64,000 nucleotides of DNA from Oscillospiraceae bacterium (GTDB lineage: Bacteria; Bacillota; Clostridia; Oscillospirales; Oscillospiraceae), in the NCBI GenBank assembly GCA_022800755.1, contig JAAWQX010000030.1, positions 28,372 through 92,371 on the forward strand, given 5' to 3'. Below the pieces are notes generated by a model that saw nothing but the letters and a program-made list of their open reading frames with translations, made no database searches and was not told the origin of the DNA. Shown one piece after another: positions 7,748 through 16,113 of the stretch; within the stretch, counting starts at the first letter, position 1, and each line of letters starts with the position of its first letter. Made by a program: the position numbers and the translations under genes.

Positions 7748-9676
7748 ATGGAACTAAAAAAAGTATTCGAGCCCGGTAAAATCGGTACACTTAATATTAA
7801 AAACCGGCTTGTGGTCAGTGCGATGTCTTCCCATATGGGCAACGATGACGGTACCCCCAATGAGACCGTGAACGCATACCTTGTGGCAAAGGTCAAAGGC
7901 GGCTGGGGTCTGATCTTTACCGAAGACTTGGGTGTGACAAAAGATGCCGGAAGCGACCCCGTGGTCGGTTCCCTGTGGAATGACGACCAGATCTCCGCAT
8001 GGACGGAGACCGTGCGTCAGGTCCATGAGGCCGGCGGTCTTATGGGCGCGCAGCTCTACCACGCTGGGCGCCAGCGTTCCCTTAAGGCTTACGATACGCA
8101 TCCCGTTGCCCCCTCCGCCATCAAGGAACCCACAGAACCCTATGTGCCCCGCGCCCTGACCGTGGACGAAATCCACGATTTGGTCAAGGCCTTCGGGGAG
8201 GCTGCCGCGCGCGCTAAAAAATGTGGCTTTGACTGCGTGGAAATCCATGGCGCACATGGCTATCTTATCAATCAGTTTATGTCCACCTTCTCCAATAAGC
8301 GGACCGACGAATACGGCGGCACACTGAACAATCGGATGCGCTTTGCCCTGGAGGTCATCGCCGCGGTACGGGAGGCCGTCGGCCCGGATTTCCCCATTTT
8401 GTTCCGCTTCAACACCTGTGACTATGTGGAAGGCGGCATTGAAATTCCCGAAGCCATCGTCATGGCGAAAATGCTGGAAGAAGCCGGCGTGGATGCCCTG
8501 CACTGCACTCAGGGCATGTTCACCTCCAAGCAGAGCATCATTGCCCCGGGCTTCATTCCCGTGATGCACTACGCGGAAAACGCTGCCGCCATCAAGGCCG
8601 CGGTGAAGATCCCTGTGCTGGCGGTGGGCCGTTATAATGATATCTTCATGTCCGAAGCCATGCTGCGGGACAACAAGGCCGACTTCGTCGTCATGGCCCG
8701 TGCGTCTCTGGCCGACCCCGAACTGCCCAACAAAGCCAAGGAAGGCCGCATCGACGACATCATCCACTGCATCGGCTGCGACCAGGGCTGCACCGGCGAG
8801 ACCGCCGTGGGTAACGCGGTCAATTGCATCGCCAACCCCCATACCTGCCGGGAGACTGTCTACGACCTCTCCCCCGTGGCGAATCCCAAAAAAGTGTTCA
8901 TTGCCGGTGCCGGTGTGTCCGGCCTGTCCGCCGCCTACGGTGCCGCGGAGCGCGGCCACAAGGTCACCATTTTTGAGGCCAGCGATGAGATCGGCGGCCA
9001 GTGGTTGGCGGCGATGGCGCCTCCGGGAAAATCCGAGTACGCCTCTTTGATCGTCAACTACCGCAACGTCATCCGCAGATACGGCGTTGAGGTACGGATG
9101 AACATCCCCCTCACCAAGGCCATCGTGGAAGCGGAAAAGCCTGACGCGGTGATCTTGGCCACCGGCAGCAATCCCATGTTCCTGCCTATCCCGGGTCTGG
9201 ACAACCGGGAGTATGTCAAAACCGCGATTGAAGTCCTCCGAGGCCGCACCCTATACGGCAAGAATGTGGTGGTGGTGGGCGGCGGCATGACCGGCGCGGA
9301 GACCGCCGTGTTCCTGGCGGTCCAGGGCTGCAACGTGACCATGATCGAAATGGCGCCGGACATCATCACTGACGCGGTGGCCCAGCCCAGAGCCTGCCTG
9401 CTGGAGCACCTGAAAAAGTACAATGTCAAGGTCCACACCCACACCAAACTCACCAAGGTGGGCACGGATTCTGTGTTCGCCGAGGAATACGGCGAGCCTG
9501 TGGAATTCAAGCATATCGACATGGTCGTCAATGCCATGGGCGTGCGCAGCAACAACCCGCTCCAGGCGGAACTGGAAGGCTGCGGCTGCAAAGTCGTAGT
9601 GGTGGGCGACGCCAGCAGCACTAAGAACGGATACAAAAACATCCGGGAAGGCTTCGACGCAGGCAACGCTATCTGA
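7748..9676 (+). CDS. OYE-family NADH:flavin oxidoreductase with Fe-S and FAD/NAD domains (BaiCD/dienoyl-CoA reductase type)
   Basis: A 642-residue multidomain reductase. Residues 1 to ~335 form an FMN-binding TIM barrel with the EIHGAHGYLINQF active-site strand and the NKRTDEYGG motif. A 4Fe-4S cluster motif follows near residue 340 (CIGCDQGC, fourth Cys in VNCIANP). A C-terminal two-dinucleotide-fold region has GAGVSGLSAA (~387) and VVGGGMTGAE. This matches 2,4-dienoyl-CoA reductase, BaiCD/BaiH and daidzein reductase, which reduce alpha,beta-unsaturated C=C bonds by passing electrons NADH-FAD-FeS-FMN. I start at 7748 (AGGAGGCAATC before ATG) rather than 7667. It is followed 67 bases later by the EthD gene. 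The precise substrate is unknown. Confidence 0.93.
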   Translation: MELKKVFEPGKIGTLNIKNRLVVSAMSSHMGNDDGTPNETVNAYLVAKVKGGWGLIFTEDLGVTKDAGSDPVVGSLWNDDQISAWTETVRQVHEAGGLMGAQLYHAGRQRSLKAYDTHPVAPSAIKEPTEPYVPRALTVDEIHDLVKAFGEAAARAKKCGFDCVEIHGAHGYLINQFMSTFSNKRTDEYGGTLNNRMRFALEVIAAVREAVGPDFPILFRFNTCDYVEGGIEIPEAIVMAKMLEEAGVDALHCTQGMFTSKQSIIAPGFIPVMHYAENAAAIKAAVKIPVLAVGRYNDIFMSEAMLRDNKADFVVMARASLADPELPNKAKEGRIDDIIHCIGCDQGCTGETAVGNAVNCIANPHTCRETVYDLSPVANPKKVFIAGAGVSGLSAAYGAAERGHKVTIFEASDEIGGQWLAAMAPPGKSEYASLIVNYRNVIRRYGVEVRMNIPLTKAIVEAEKPDAVILATGSNPMFLPIPGLDNREYVKTAIEVLRGRTLYGKNVVVVGGGMTGAETAVFLAVQGCNVTMIEMAPDIITDAVAQPRACLLEHLKKYNVKVHTHTKLTKVGTDSVFAEEYGEPVEFKHIDMVVNAMGVRSNNPLQAELEGCGCKVVVVGDASSTKNGYKNIREGFDAGNAI

Positions 9677-9743
9677 TATTGTGTGATATTCCGCGTTTTT
9701 GATTCGCTTATGTATTATTTCAACAGTAAAGGAGACTTGACTT

Positions 9744-10445
9744 ATGATCAGCAGATGTGGTCTTTTAAAGAAAAAAGCCGGCATGTCCACGGAAGAGTTC
9801 CGGGATTTCTGGTTCAACGTTCACGGTCCGATCGCCTGCCATATGAAAAACATGCGGCATTACCAGCAGCACCTGGTCATCGACAGAGAGCAGCGCCATA
9901 AACTCGCCCGCGGGCCTTTTGAGATCGACGCTTACTCCGAGCTTATCTTTGATGATATTCACGATATGGAAGAAGGTGTGGCTTCCCTGAACGGTGCCGG
10001 CGCCGACGACCTGCCCAACTTCGTTGACGACTGCAAACTCGTCATATTCGTTAAGAAAATAGATACCCGCGTTCCCGAAGAATTCAAGGGCCAAAAGCTC
10101 ATCAAGCGGATGTCTCTGCTCAGCCGCGCCGATGGGATGTCCGCCGAGCAGTTCCAGCAGGAATGGTGGGAAACCTATTCCGCGCTGCTGAAGAAGGTCC
10201 CCGGATACTTGGGCTACGCCCAAAACCTGGTCATCGACCGGATCATAGACGGCAAACATGTACCTTATGGGCAACTCCCCATCGACGGTATGGTTGAGTT
10301 CTGGTTCAAGGACATGGACAGTTTCAACCAGTTCTACGCTTCCGAGGAATTTGCGAAAACCTCAGAGCATGGAAAGACCTTCCTCGGCAACGTGACCACC
10401 TATCTGATGGAAACCGCCGACTACCCCATGCCTGCCGATCAATAA
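9744..10445 (+). CDS. Protein with two tandem EthD (ferredoxin-like) domains
   Basis: A 233-residue protein made of two repeats: residues ~1-105 (KKAGMSTEEFRDFWFNVHGP) and ~115-230 (SRADGMSAEQFQQEWWETYS). Each has the EthD-type pattern of a first strand, MS.EEF...W helix and a LVIDR strand. EthD/stress-responsive dimeric alpha+beta barrel proteins normally dimerise; here both halves are fused. Relatives occur in polyketide cyclase and aromatic or ether degradation clusters. Its place directly after the OYE reductase, with a good AAAGGAG, suggests that it acts on the same ring compound, for example isomerisation or cyclisation. No catalytic residue can be asserted. Confidence 0.8.
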   Translation: MISRCGLLKKKAGMSTEEFRDFWFNVHGPIACHMKNMRHYQQHLVIDREQRHKLARGPFEIDAYSELIFDDIHDMEEGVASLNGAGADDLPNFVDDCKLVIFVKKIDTRVPEEFKGQKLIKRMSLLSRADGMSAEQFQQEWWETYSALLKKVPGYLGYAQNLVIDRIIDGKHVPYGQLPIDGMVEFWFKDMDSFNQFYASEEFAKTSEHGKTFLGNVTTYLMETADYPMPADQ

Positions 10446-10452
10446 TCTATAT

Positions 10453-10499
10453 AAAAAGCCGAAACTGAAATCGTCAAAAGACTCCAGTTTCGGCTTTTT
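10453..10499 (+). terminator. Rho-independent terminator after the EthD gene
   Basis: Arms AAAAAGCCGAAACTG and CAGTTTCGGCTTTTT flank an 17-base loop; the run of T follows directly. It ends the OYE-EthD unit. Confidence 0.85.
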
Positions 10500-10697
10500 C
10501 GTACTGATTTAAGACGGTGGCCTTTCCTTATAAATAGTCGCAAGTATATCGGCACAAGAACCCTAAAAACAGCTGCCGTCCTGTCCACTTGTTGCAGGGA
10601 AGAGGATGCTCTTCTTTTCATTTTTGCATCATTTTGAATATTTGTATAAAAAAGTGGTATGTGTTGTTGCTACCAAAAACGAAGGAGGACAACCACA

Positions 10698-10817
10698 ATG
10701 AAGAACGCACTCATATCAACCGCAATCCTCTGCACAGCGGTCTACATCGGAATGCATTCGCGGATGAACAAAGCAGAGGAACCTATACCTACACCGGAAC
10801 TCCCGCAAGTAGAAATC
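10698..10817 (+). pseudogene. Remnant of the small proline-rich secreted protein (module 1)
   Basis: The first 40 codons match the small secreted protein found before each integrase in this window (MKNALISTAILCTAVYIGMH, then PIPTPELPQVEI). After that, a deletion joins it in frame directly to the integrase start codon, removing ~75 codons of the mature region. The leader with GTGGTATGTGTTGTT and AAGGAGG is retained. This is the oldest-looking of the four module copies. Confidence 0.85.
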
Positions 10818-11633
10818 ATGGCAAAACGCAGAGCAAATGGCGAAGGCTTAGATATCAGTCGAGCGGACCAATTCACGCTTTCAGAATGGCTCCACCATTG
10901 GCTGAACAATTATGGAAAAGTTTACCTCCGCCCGTCTTCCTTCACGAACTACACGAGATTCCTTAATAACCAAATCAAAAATGATCCTATCGCTACAATC
11001 AAGCTAAACAAACTTACTACCAATGGCCTCCAGCAGTTTTACAATCGCATGAGCGAGGGTGGCAGAGTGCAAAGAAAAGAATCGCAGAAAATCCGGCAAG
11101 CCGGTGCATCCTCCCTAAGAAAGAGCAGAAACAGATTGAAATTTTACCCTTAACAGATTTACAAAAATTCTTTGAAGAAGCTAAAAACAGTGGTGTCTTT
11201 GAACTCTACTTCACCGAACTGGCAACAGGCCTACGCCGAGGAGAACTCCTCGATCTCAAGTGGACAGACATAGATTTCAATTTCAAAAGCATTTACATCC
11301 AAAGGCAAATCACACGCACAGGCGGAGAGGCAAAAGAATTTCCACTAAAAACCAAGAACGCCCATCGGCAAATTATCGTTCTACCAGAGGTAAGCGAAAT
11401 CTTGAAACAGAAGAAAGACCGGGAAAACAGATTCTCCTCCCCAACCGGCAGCCCCATCTCTCCGGACAGCGTCTTGAAAATGCTGAACTAATGGTGTGGA
11501 CCTAAAGACCCTATCCGGTCTACTTGGCCACCACTCCGCAGGATCTACCCTGGACACCTACGGCCACATCACCCCGACCATGAAGCAGGATGCCGCCGAA
11601 AAAGTCGGCAATTTTCTATCTATCGCAATATAA
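10818..11633 (+). pseudogene. Degenerate tyrosine integrase (module 1)
   Basis: Fragments collinear with the intact integrases at 44649 and 62682: MAKRRANGEG, then a gap of ~55 codons to LDISRADQFTLSEWL, a second deletion after GRVQRKESQ rejoining near the ILPKKEQ region, a frameshift, and a third deletion removing the HALRHTFAT catalytic segment. The tail AGSTLDTYGHITPTMKQDAAEKV is recognisable to the stop. With the His-x-x-Arg box gone it cannot be active. No tRNA fragment follows, so its att end has been lost. Confidence 0.9.
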
Positions 11634-12041
11634 TTTTCAAAAAGGAAAAAGTACATTTGACAGCAGATACTCGTGAAAATCATATTTTATTTCGTCATTG
11701 AGAGTGAAGAAAGTTGAGCTAATAGATGCGCATCTTTAGTATAGTTTTGATCTGAAAATAATAGAGAAGTCATCTGGATAAATTCGCCGCCCACGCCATA
11801 AACATGTTTAGAATTGGAGAGATTTTAAGAGGTATTGTAAAGAAAACTTTTGGAAAAACACCTCAACACATACTTCCACACAGTTTATTGGCCTTATGGT
11901 AGATCAGTAGCAGATTCATCCATACAATCCAAGGGGACAGAGTTTTAGGTAAGGTATTGTAAAGGAAGTTTAAGGAGAGTATTTTTATGGAGTTTAGGAA
12001 AGATTTCCCCATCCCCTTGGAATGCAGCAAAAGAATATAAA
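11634..12041. other. AT-rich intergenic stretch, no gene seen
   Basis: About 400 bases of AT-rich sequence after the dead integrase. Short imperfect direct repeats are visible (AGGTATTGTAAAG near 11829 and again near 11952). No ORF, tRNA fragment or arm-site repeat is supported here. It is probably decayed island-end sequence. Confidence 0.5.
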
Positions 12042-12232
12042 TCACTCGCTCATTTTTACGAGGACCTTCATTGCTTTTCCGCTTGCCTGTTGGTCAAACG
12101 CATATTTTATACGCTCAAGCGGGACGAGCTCATCAATTAATGGTGCCACATTTAATTCACCGCTCAAAAGGCCGTCAAATGCCTTGGGAATATCGCAGGT
12201 ATCGCTGTTTAGGATCCGCAATGCTTTACTTC
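12042..12232 (-). pseudogene. C-terminal fragment of an MDR-type alcohol dehydrogenase
   Basis: On the minus strand an open stretch of ~60 codons reads LRILNSDTCDIPKAFDGLLS... through PLERIKYAFDQQASGKAMKV to a TGA at 12042. This is the characteristic C-terminal end of a medium-chain dehydrogenase (the 'P...I..A F' helix and K.V strand). There is no start or upstream domain because SDR1 ends just upstream at 12240. It looks like the surviving tail of a gene deleted by rearrangement, and it differs from the intact alcohol dehydrogenase at 16951. Confidence 0.65.
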
Positions 12233-12239
12233 ATCCAAA

Positions 12240-13004
12240 TCAGATGCAGGTCCAGCCGCCATCCACACCGATAATCTGGCCAGTGATATAGCTGCTCTCT
12301 TCTGCCGCGAGGAACACAATGGCAGAATCCAGCTCGCCAGGATATCCGTGACGCTTCATAGGACACTTGCTTTTCAAGAAGTTATCGAACTTCTCGTTAC
12401 CAACAGGAGATACTTCAGAGGCGAAGAAGCCTGGAGCGATGGCGTTGCATGTGATGTTGTATCTGGCCCATTCTGCACCCAGTTGGCGAGTCAGGTTGCA
12501 CACAGCACCCTTGGATGCGGCATATTCGGGGATACCCATACCGTATTCGATGTCCATGCCTACGGAACCCAGCATAGAGGAGATATTGATCATGCGGCCA
12601 TAGCCGTTTTTGATCATTGCCTTGCCAAACTCACGGCAACAGTAGAACACACCGTTGATATTGACATTCATAGTCTTGTGCCACTTCTCGTCGGGCAGAT
12701 CTTCGGTATTGCCGCAATTGCCGCCGCCAGCACAATTCACCGCGATATCGATCTTGCCGAAGTCTGCCACGATCTTCTCGGCCACTTCTGCCACCAGTGC
12801 GCTGTCGGTAACGTCGCAGTAGTAATAACCGGTTTTTACGCCGCTTTCTCTGGTGATGGACTCCGACACTTCCTTCAGCATTTCCACACGCCGGGCAATC
12901 ACAACCACCGTAGCGCCCTGACGCCCTAGTGCGTGTGCAAATTGGACACCCAGACCAGAAGAGCCACCGGTCACCACTGCTACTCTGCCTGTCAAATCAA
13001 ACAT
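12240..13004 (-). CDS. SDR-family oxidoreductase (module A)
   Basis: A 254-residue classical SDR: cofactor loop TGGSSGLG, NCAGGGN segment, Ser in ISSMLG, catalytic YAASK and the C-terminal ITGQIIGVDGGW. Start ATG at 13004 follows TAAGGAGGAAC. It lies 52 bases downstream of the OYE reductase of module A and is very likely co-transcribed with it, giving an enone reductase plus ketone/alcohol dehydrogenase pair. It is most like the module B SDR at 16114 (shared SSMLG/ASMLG and GFFASE..PVG segments), so the two modules probably arose by duplication. Substrate unknown. Confidence 0.92.
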   Translation of the reverse strand: MFDLTGRVAVVTGGSSGLGVQFAHALGRQGATVVVIARRVEMLKEVSESITRESGVKTGYYYCDVTDSALVAEVAEKIVADFGKIDIAVNCAGGGNCGNTEDLPDEKWHKTMNVNINGVFYCCREFGKAMIKNGYGRMINISSMLGSVGMDIEYGMGIPEYAASKGAVCNLTRQLGAEWARYNITCNAIAPGFFASEVSPVGNEKFDNFLKSKCPMKRHGYPGELDSAIVFLAAEESSYITGQIIGVDGGWTCI

Positions 13005-13056
13005 TTAAAGTTCCTCCTTAATATTTTTTCAAGTCTGTTTAAAACAAAGAATCAAA

Positions 13057-14991
13057 TCAGTTGATGCTCAGCGCTGCGCAAAGACCGTCACGAATGGCGT
13101 CACCGGACTTGGCAGCTTTCACGCAGTCACCAACGAAGATGGTCTTTTTGAAGTACTTCTCACGCAGCTTGTCTGCCAGTTCCCGGTTGGGAGTCTGTCC
13201 AAGCGCGGAAATGATTTGATCCCCTTCAATCAGTTCTTCTCCAGTGTCTTGGTTGATTACCACAACACCTTGGGCGGTGATTTCCTTCACCCGACACCCA
13301 CAGCGCAAGGTCACACCAGCCTCTGCCATGGACTCTTTCAGGGATACTTGGTTCATCATAATTACGTCCGTTGCCACATCGTTCTTCATTTCAATCACGG
13401 TAGCTTTCCGCCCCAGTGCGGTCACCGCTTCCAGCGCAAAGTCGCAGCCGGACATACCTCCGCCGCAGACGATGATGTTCTGACCGGTGACCAGTTCGGG
13501 TTTCAAGTGAGCATCGATCACACCCAGAACGTTGTCACCCTTGATACCAGGGATAGACATCTCCAGGGGCTTGGAACCGGTAGCGCAGACAATGCGGTAG
13601 CACTGGGACAGAACGGGATCGTCAATACTGAGATCGGCTTTCACCACTTCCACGTCCAGCTTCTGCAGTTGCGCCTTATAATACTCGATCAGCTTGCGGA
13701 TCTGGATTTTGAAGTCGGCGGTGGCTGGAGCGTTCAGTGTGCCGCCCAGCTCGTTTCTTTCGTACAGCTTCACATGGTGTCCACGGATGGCACAGGCCCT
13801 TGCGGCTTCCAGACCGCCAGGACCACCGCCGATCACTACCACATTCTTGGGCTGGTCAACCTTGGTCAGGCGCATAGCATGTTCGTCGCCGGCGGCGGGA
13901 TTCACAGCGCAACTAAGCTTGGAACGATAGCGCAGGATGCGGCCGATACATTCCTCATTGCAGCGCATACACGGCCGGACGTCTTCCGGACGTTCCTCCA
14001 ATAGCTTGTTACCGATCTCTGGATCGGCAATCAGCTGACGACCAAAAATCACAAAGTCGGCATCGCCGCCCTCGATCATTTTCACGGCGCTTTCCGGGGT
14101 GTGGGAACCGGCGTTCAGCAAGGGTTTGTCCGTAGCTTCTCTGGCCGCCCGGCAGACATACTCCATGCAGGCCTCGCCCATATACATGGGGGGATACACA
14201 TATTTAATGGTCTCATAGCAGCCGGCGTCGACGTCAAATGCATCCACACCGTGTTCGTCCAGTACTTTCAGCAAGACCTTGCTGTCCTCCAAGGTCCGAC
14301 CTCCAGGAATGCGATGATCCATAGACAGACGGAAGATCACCGGGAAATCATCACCGGCCCCACGATGGATGGCATCCACAATGTCTAGCGCAAACCGGGC
14401 GTTCTTCTTGGGAGTTCCACCGTAGTCGTCGGTTCTGTGGTTCCAGATGGGAGAGATAAACTGGTCGATGAGGTAACCCACATGGGCATGAACTTCAATG
14501 CCGTCGAATCCGGCGTCACGCACCAGACCAGCACTATATTCCCACTGTTTCATGATCTCCTCAATCTCTTCCACTGTCAGGGGATGGCATTTCACGTTGG
14601 AGTCCCAGACCCAAGTGTTTTCGGAAGAAGAATAGGGCGGTTTGCCGTGAATCTCGTTGGCATTCCTGCCGGTACCGCAACTAAGCTGGGTAAAGACCTT
14701 GCAGCCGTGGGCGTGACAGCGGTTGGTCAGCGCTCGGGCAGAGGGGACGATGTGGTGGTGATCCCAGTAGTGACCCAGAACGCCCTGGCCCAAATCAGCA
14801 GTCAGATAGCCCTGGCCCACGATGATCATGCCGGTACCGCCTTTCGCGCGCTCTTCAAAATAGGCGATCTCGTCTTCGGAGAAACTCCCGTCCCGGTTGG
14901 ACATCAGCGTGCCCATAGCGGACATAACGATGCGGTTCTTAATCTCACAGTTGCCGATCTTAAACGGTGTAAACAGCGTATCGTAGTTCAT
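13057..14991 (-). CDS. OYE-family FMN/Fe-S/FAD oxidoreductase (module A)
   Basis: A 644-residue reductase of the BaiCD/BaiH/dienoyl-CoA reductase architecture: an FMN barrel with EVHAHVGYLIDQF and NHRTDDYGG, an Fe-S motif near residue 340 (CMRCNEECIGR then SCAVNP) and FAD/NAD folds (GGGPGGLEAARA, CGGGMSGCDFA). In place of HGAHGY the active-site strand is HAHVGY, which sets modules A and B apart from the reductase at 7748. Start at 14991 follows AAGGAGATAAA. It is divergent from a TetR gene, with a CACGTG-centred palindrome between them. Predicted to reduce a conjugated C=C bond in a cyclic compound. Confidence 0.92.
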   Translation of the reverse strand: MNYDTLFTPFKIGNCEIKNRIVMSAMGTLMSNRDGSFSEDEIAYFEERAKGGTGMIIVGQGYLTADLGQGVLGHYWDHHHIVPSARALTNRCHAHGCKVFTQLSCGTGRNANEIHGKPPYSSSENTWVWDSNVKCHPLTVEEIEEIMKQWEYSAGLVRDAGFDGIEVHAHVGYLIDQFISPIWNHRTDDYGGTPKKNARFALDIVDAIHRGAGDDFPVIFRLSMDHRIPGGRTLEDSKVLLKVLDEHGVDAFDVDAGCYETIKYVYPPMYMGEACMEYVCRAAREATDKPLLNAGSHTPESAVKMIEGGDADFVIFGRQLIADPEIGNKLLEERPEDVRPCMRCNEECIGRILRYRSKLSCAVNPAAGDEHAMRLTKVDQPKNVVVIGGGPGGLEAARACAIRGHHVKLYERNELGGTLNAPATADFKIQIRKLIEYYKAQLQKLDVEVVKADLSIDDPVLSQCYRIVCATGSKPLEMSIPGIKGDNVLGVIDAHLKPELVTGQNIIVCGGGMSGCDFALEAVTALGRKATVIEMKNDVATDVIMMNQVSLKESMAEAGVTLRCGCRVKEITAQGVVVINQDTGEELIEGDQIISALGQTPNRELADKLREKYFKKTIFVGDCVKAAKSGDAIRDGLCAALSIN

Positions 14992-15071
14992 TCTTTTATC
15001 TCCTTATTTTTATTTTTTAATGTATCCGGTTTTTCTACACATGTCTCCAAAATGGTCTCGTCTGGTTTCTA

Positions 15072-15100
15072 TTGACAGCGGTTTGCATCTATGTTATGCT
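15072..15100 (+). promoter_or_regulatory. Sigma-70-type promoter toward tetR (module A)
   Basis: TTGACA and TATGCT are separated by exactly 17 bases. It reads toward the TetR gene, leaving a leader of ~210 bases that contains the 15163-15176 palindrome. Confidence 0.6.
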
Positions 15101-15162
15101 TACATCTTGTATGGTCCTTTAAAGCATACACACGAATTAATAGAGCACGGGTTATTACATTT

Positions 15163-15176
15163 AATACACGTGTATT
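15163..15176. promoter_or_regulatory. Perfect 14-bp palindrome AATACACGTGTATT (candidate TetR operator)
   Basis: A perfect palindrome between divergent OYE (module A) and tetR genes, of the size bound by TetR-family dimers. Binding by the adjacent TetR is inferred. Confidence 0.5.
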
Positions 15177-15320
15177 GTTTTTCGTGATTCAAGCATAAAT
15201 CTTTGATGAATGATTGTCAATAGCGGAGTTTGTTTTTGTCGAGAAAATCCAAACCCAGCCTGATGACTTTGTGCTTTTTTCACCGAAAAATCATACACTG
15301 AAAAGGTCGGTGTATCAAAA

Positions 15321-15908
15321 ATGGAGAAGAGAAAGGGCACACGGGAAAAAATCGTGGATGCTGCCATTGAGCTGTTCAAAAACAATCCTTACGACCAGGT
15401 GACAGTCAAGGAAATCTGCACATTGGCTGGCGTCACACGCAATAGTTTTTATTACTATTTTGACGGCAAGGATACCATTTTTGACGCCATTGGCGATTGG
15501 TGCAGCCGCACAGCCAAACAGCGTCTGCCGGAGGTGTTCAGCGCCAGAAGCACTTATCAACAGGTGTGGGAGATTTATCGTCTGTATTTGGAGACCCAGA
15601 TCGACCTGGGTCCAGAGATTATGAACCATGTTTGCATTTCTCGGACAACAAAAGGCAACTCGGATTATTACAGTTACATCGACAATACTCTGGAAGGTTC
15701 TATCACACGACTGATTCGGGCATCTCAGGAGTCTGGAATCATCCGCAATGATCAGGATCCTCTCCGCTTGTTGTGGACGTCCTATGCCATCGTGCGGGGC
15801 ATTAACATCAAATGGTGTTTCTTGTGGGGCGAATGTGATCTCATCGAGGAGACCAGGGCAGCCTTGGACACCCTGTTCATGCCGAAAGAGGGATACGAAC
15901 TGTATTAA
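15321..15908 (+). CDS. TetR/AcrR-family regulator (module A)
   Basis: A 195-residue TetR-type repressor. The N-terminal helix-turn-helix is clear (AAIELFKNNPYDQVTVKEIC, then AGVTRNSFYYYFDGKD), followed by an all-helical ligand domain. It is transcribed away from the OYE-SDR unit of module A, the classical arrangement for a repressor that responds to the pathway substrate. The start at 15321 has only a modest RBS (AAAAGGTCGG). A long perfect hairpin follows the stop. Ligand unknown. Confidence 0.9.
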   Translation: MEKRKGTREKIVDAAIELFKNNPYDQVTVKEICTLAGVTRNSFYYYFDGKDTIFDAIGDWCSRTAKQRLPEVFSARSTYQQVWEIYRLYLETQIDLGPEIMNHVCISRTTKGNSDYYSYIDNTLEGSITRLIRASQESGIIRNDQDPLRLLWTSYAIVRGINIKWCFLWGECDLIEETRAALDTLFMPKEGYELY

Positions 15909-15930
15909 ATTGCTGAAATCATGGATATAA

Positions 15931-15974
15931 GCAAGTTGGACCAGCGAACCGAAAGGCACGCTGGTCCAACTTGC
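15931..15974 (+). terminator. 16-bp perfect hairpin after tetR (module A)
   Basis: Arms GCAAGTTGGACCAGCG and CGCTGGTCCAACTTGC around a 12-base loop. There is no clean T run, so termination is likely but not certain. Confidence 0.55.
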
Positions 15975-16062
15975 TTGAGAGGAAGAATTGGGAGAGTAAA
16001 GGAGGTTGTAGAAGGTGAAAAATATAGATTATAAAGGAGTGAATTTTTGTCCTATTCAAATA

Positions 16063-16076
16063 AGACGGTACCGTCT
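16063..16076. promoter_or_regulatory. Perfect palindrome AGACGGTACCGTCT
   Basis: A 14-bp perfect palindrome within longer partial symmetry (AATAAGACGGT...GCCTTATT), in the convergent gap between tetR A and the module B SDR. It could be an operator or part of a terminator; its location downstream of genes argues for the latter. Confidence 0.3.
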
Positions 16077-16113
16077 GCCTTATTGACTGAGGCCAGATGA
16101 GAGAAATTATTAT

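Noticed and set aside
7754-8959. 401-aa minus-strand ORF opposite the OYE reductase
   Set aside because: Antisense shadow rich in His/Gly/Val from GC-biased codons; the plus-strand gene has clear FMN, Fe-S and FAD motifs.
1-10445. Calling the first cluster a bile acid (bai) operon
   Set aside because: No baiB, baiF, baiG or baiI homologue is visible, and the BaiE-like protein is clearly diverged; only enzyme-class similarity is supportable.
10659-11153. 164-aa ORF as a genuine gene
   Set aside because: It is a deletion fusion of the small secreted protein to an integrase fragment, shown by comparison with the intact modules at 44281 and 62301.
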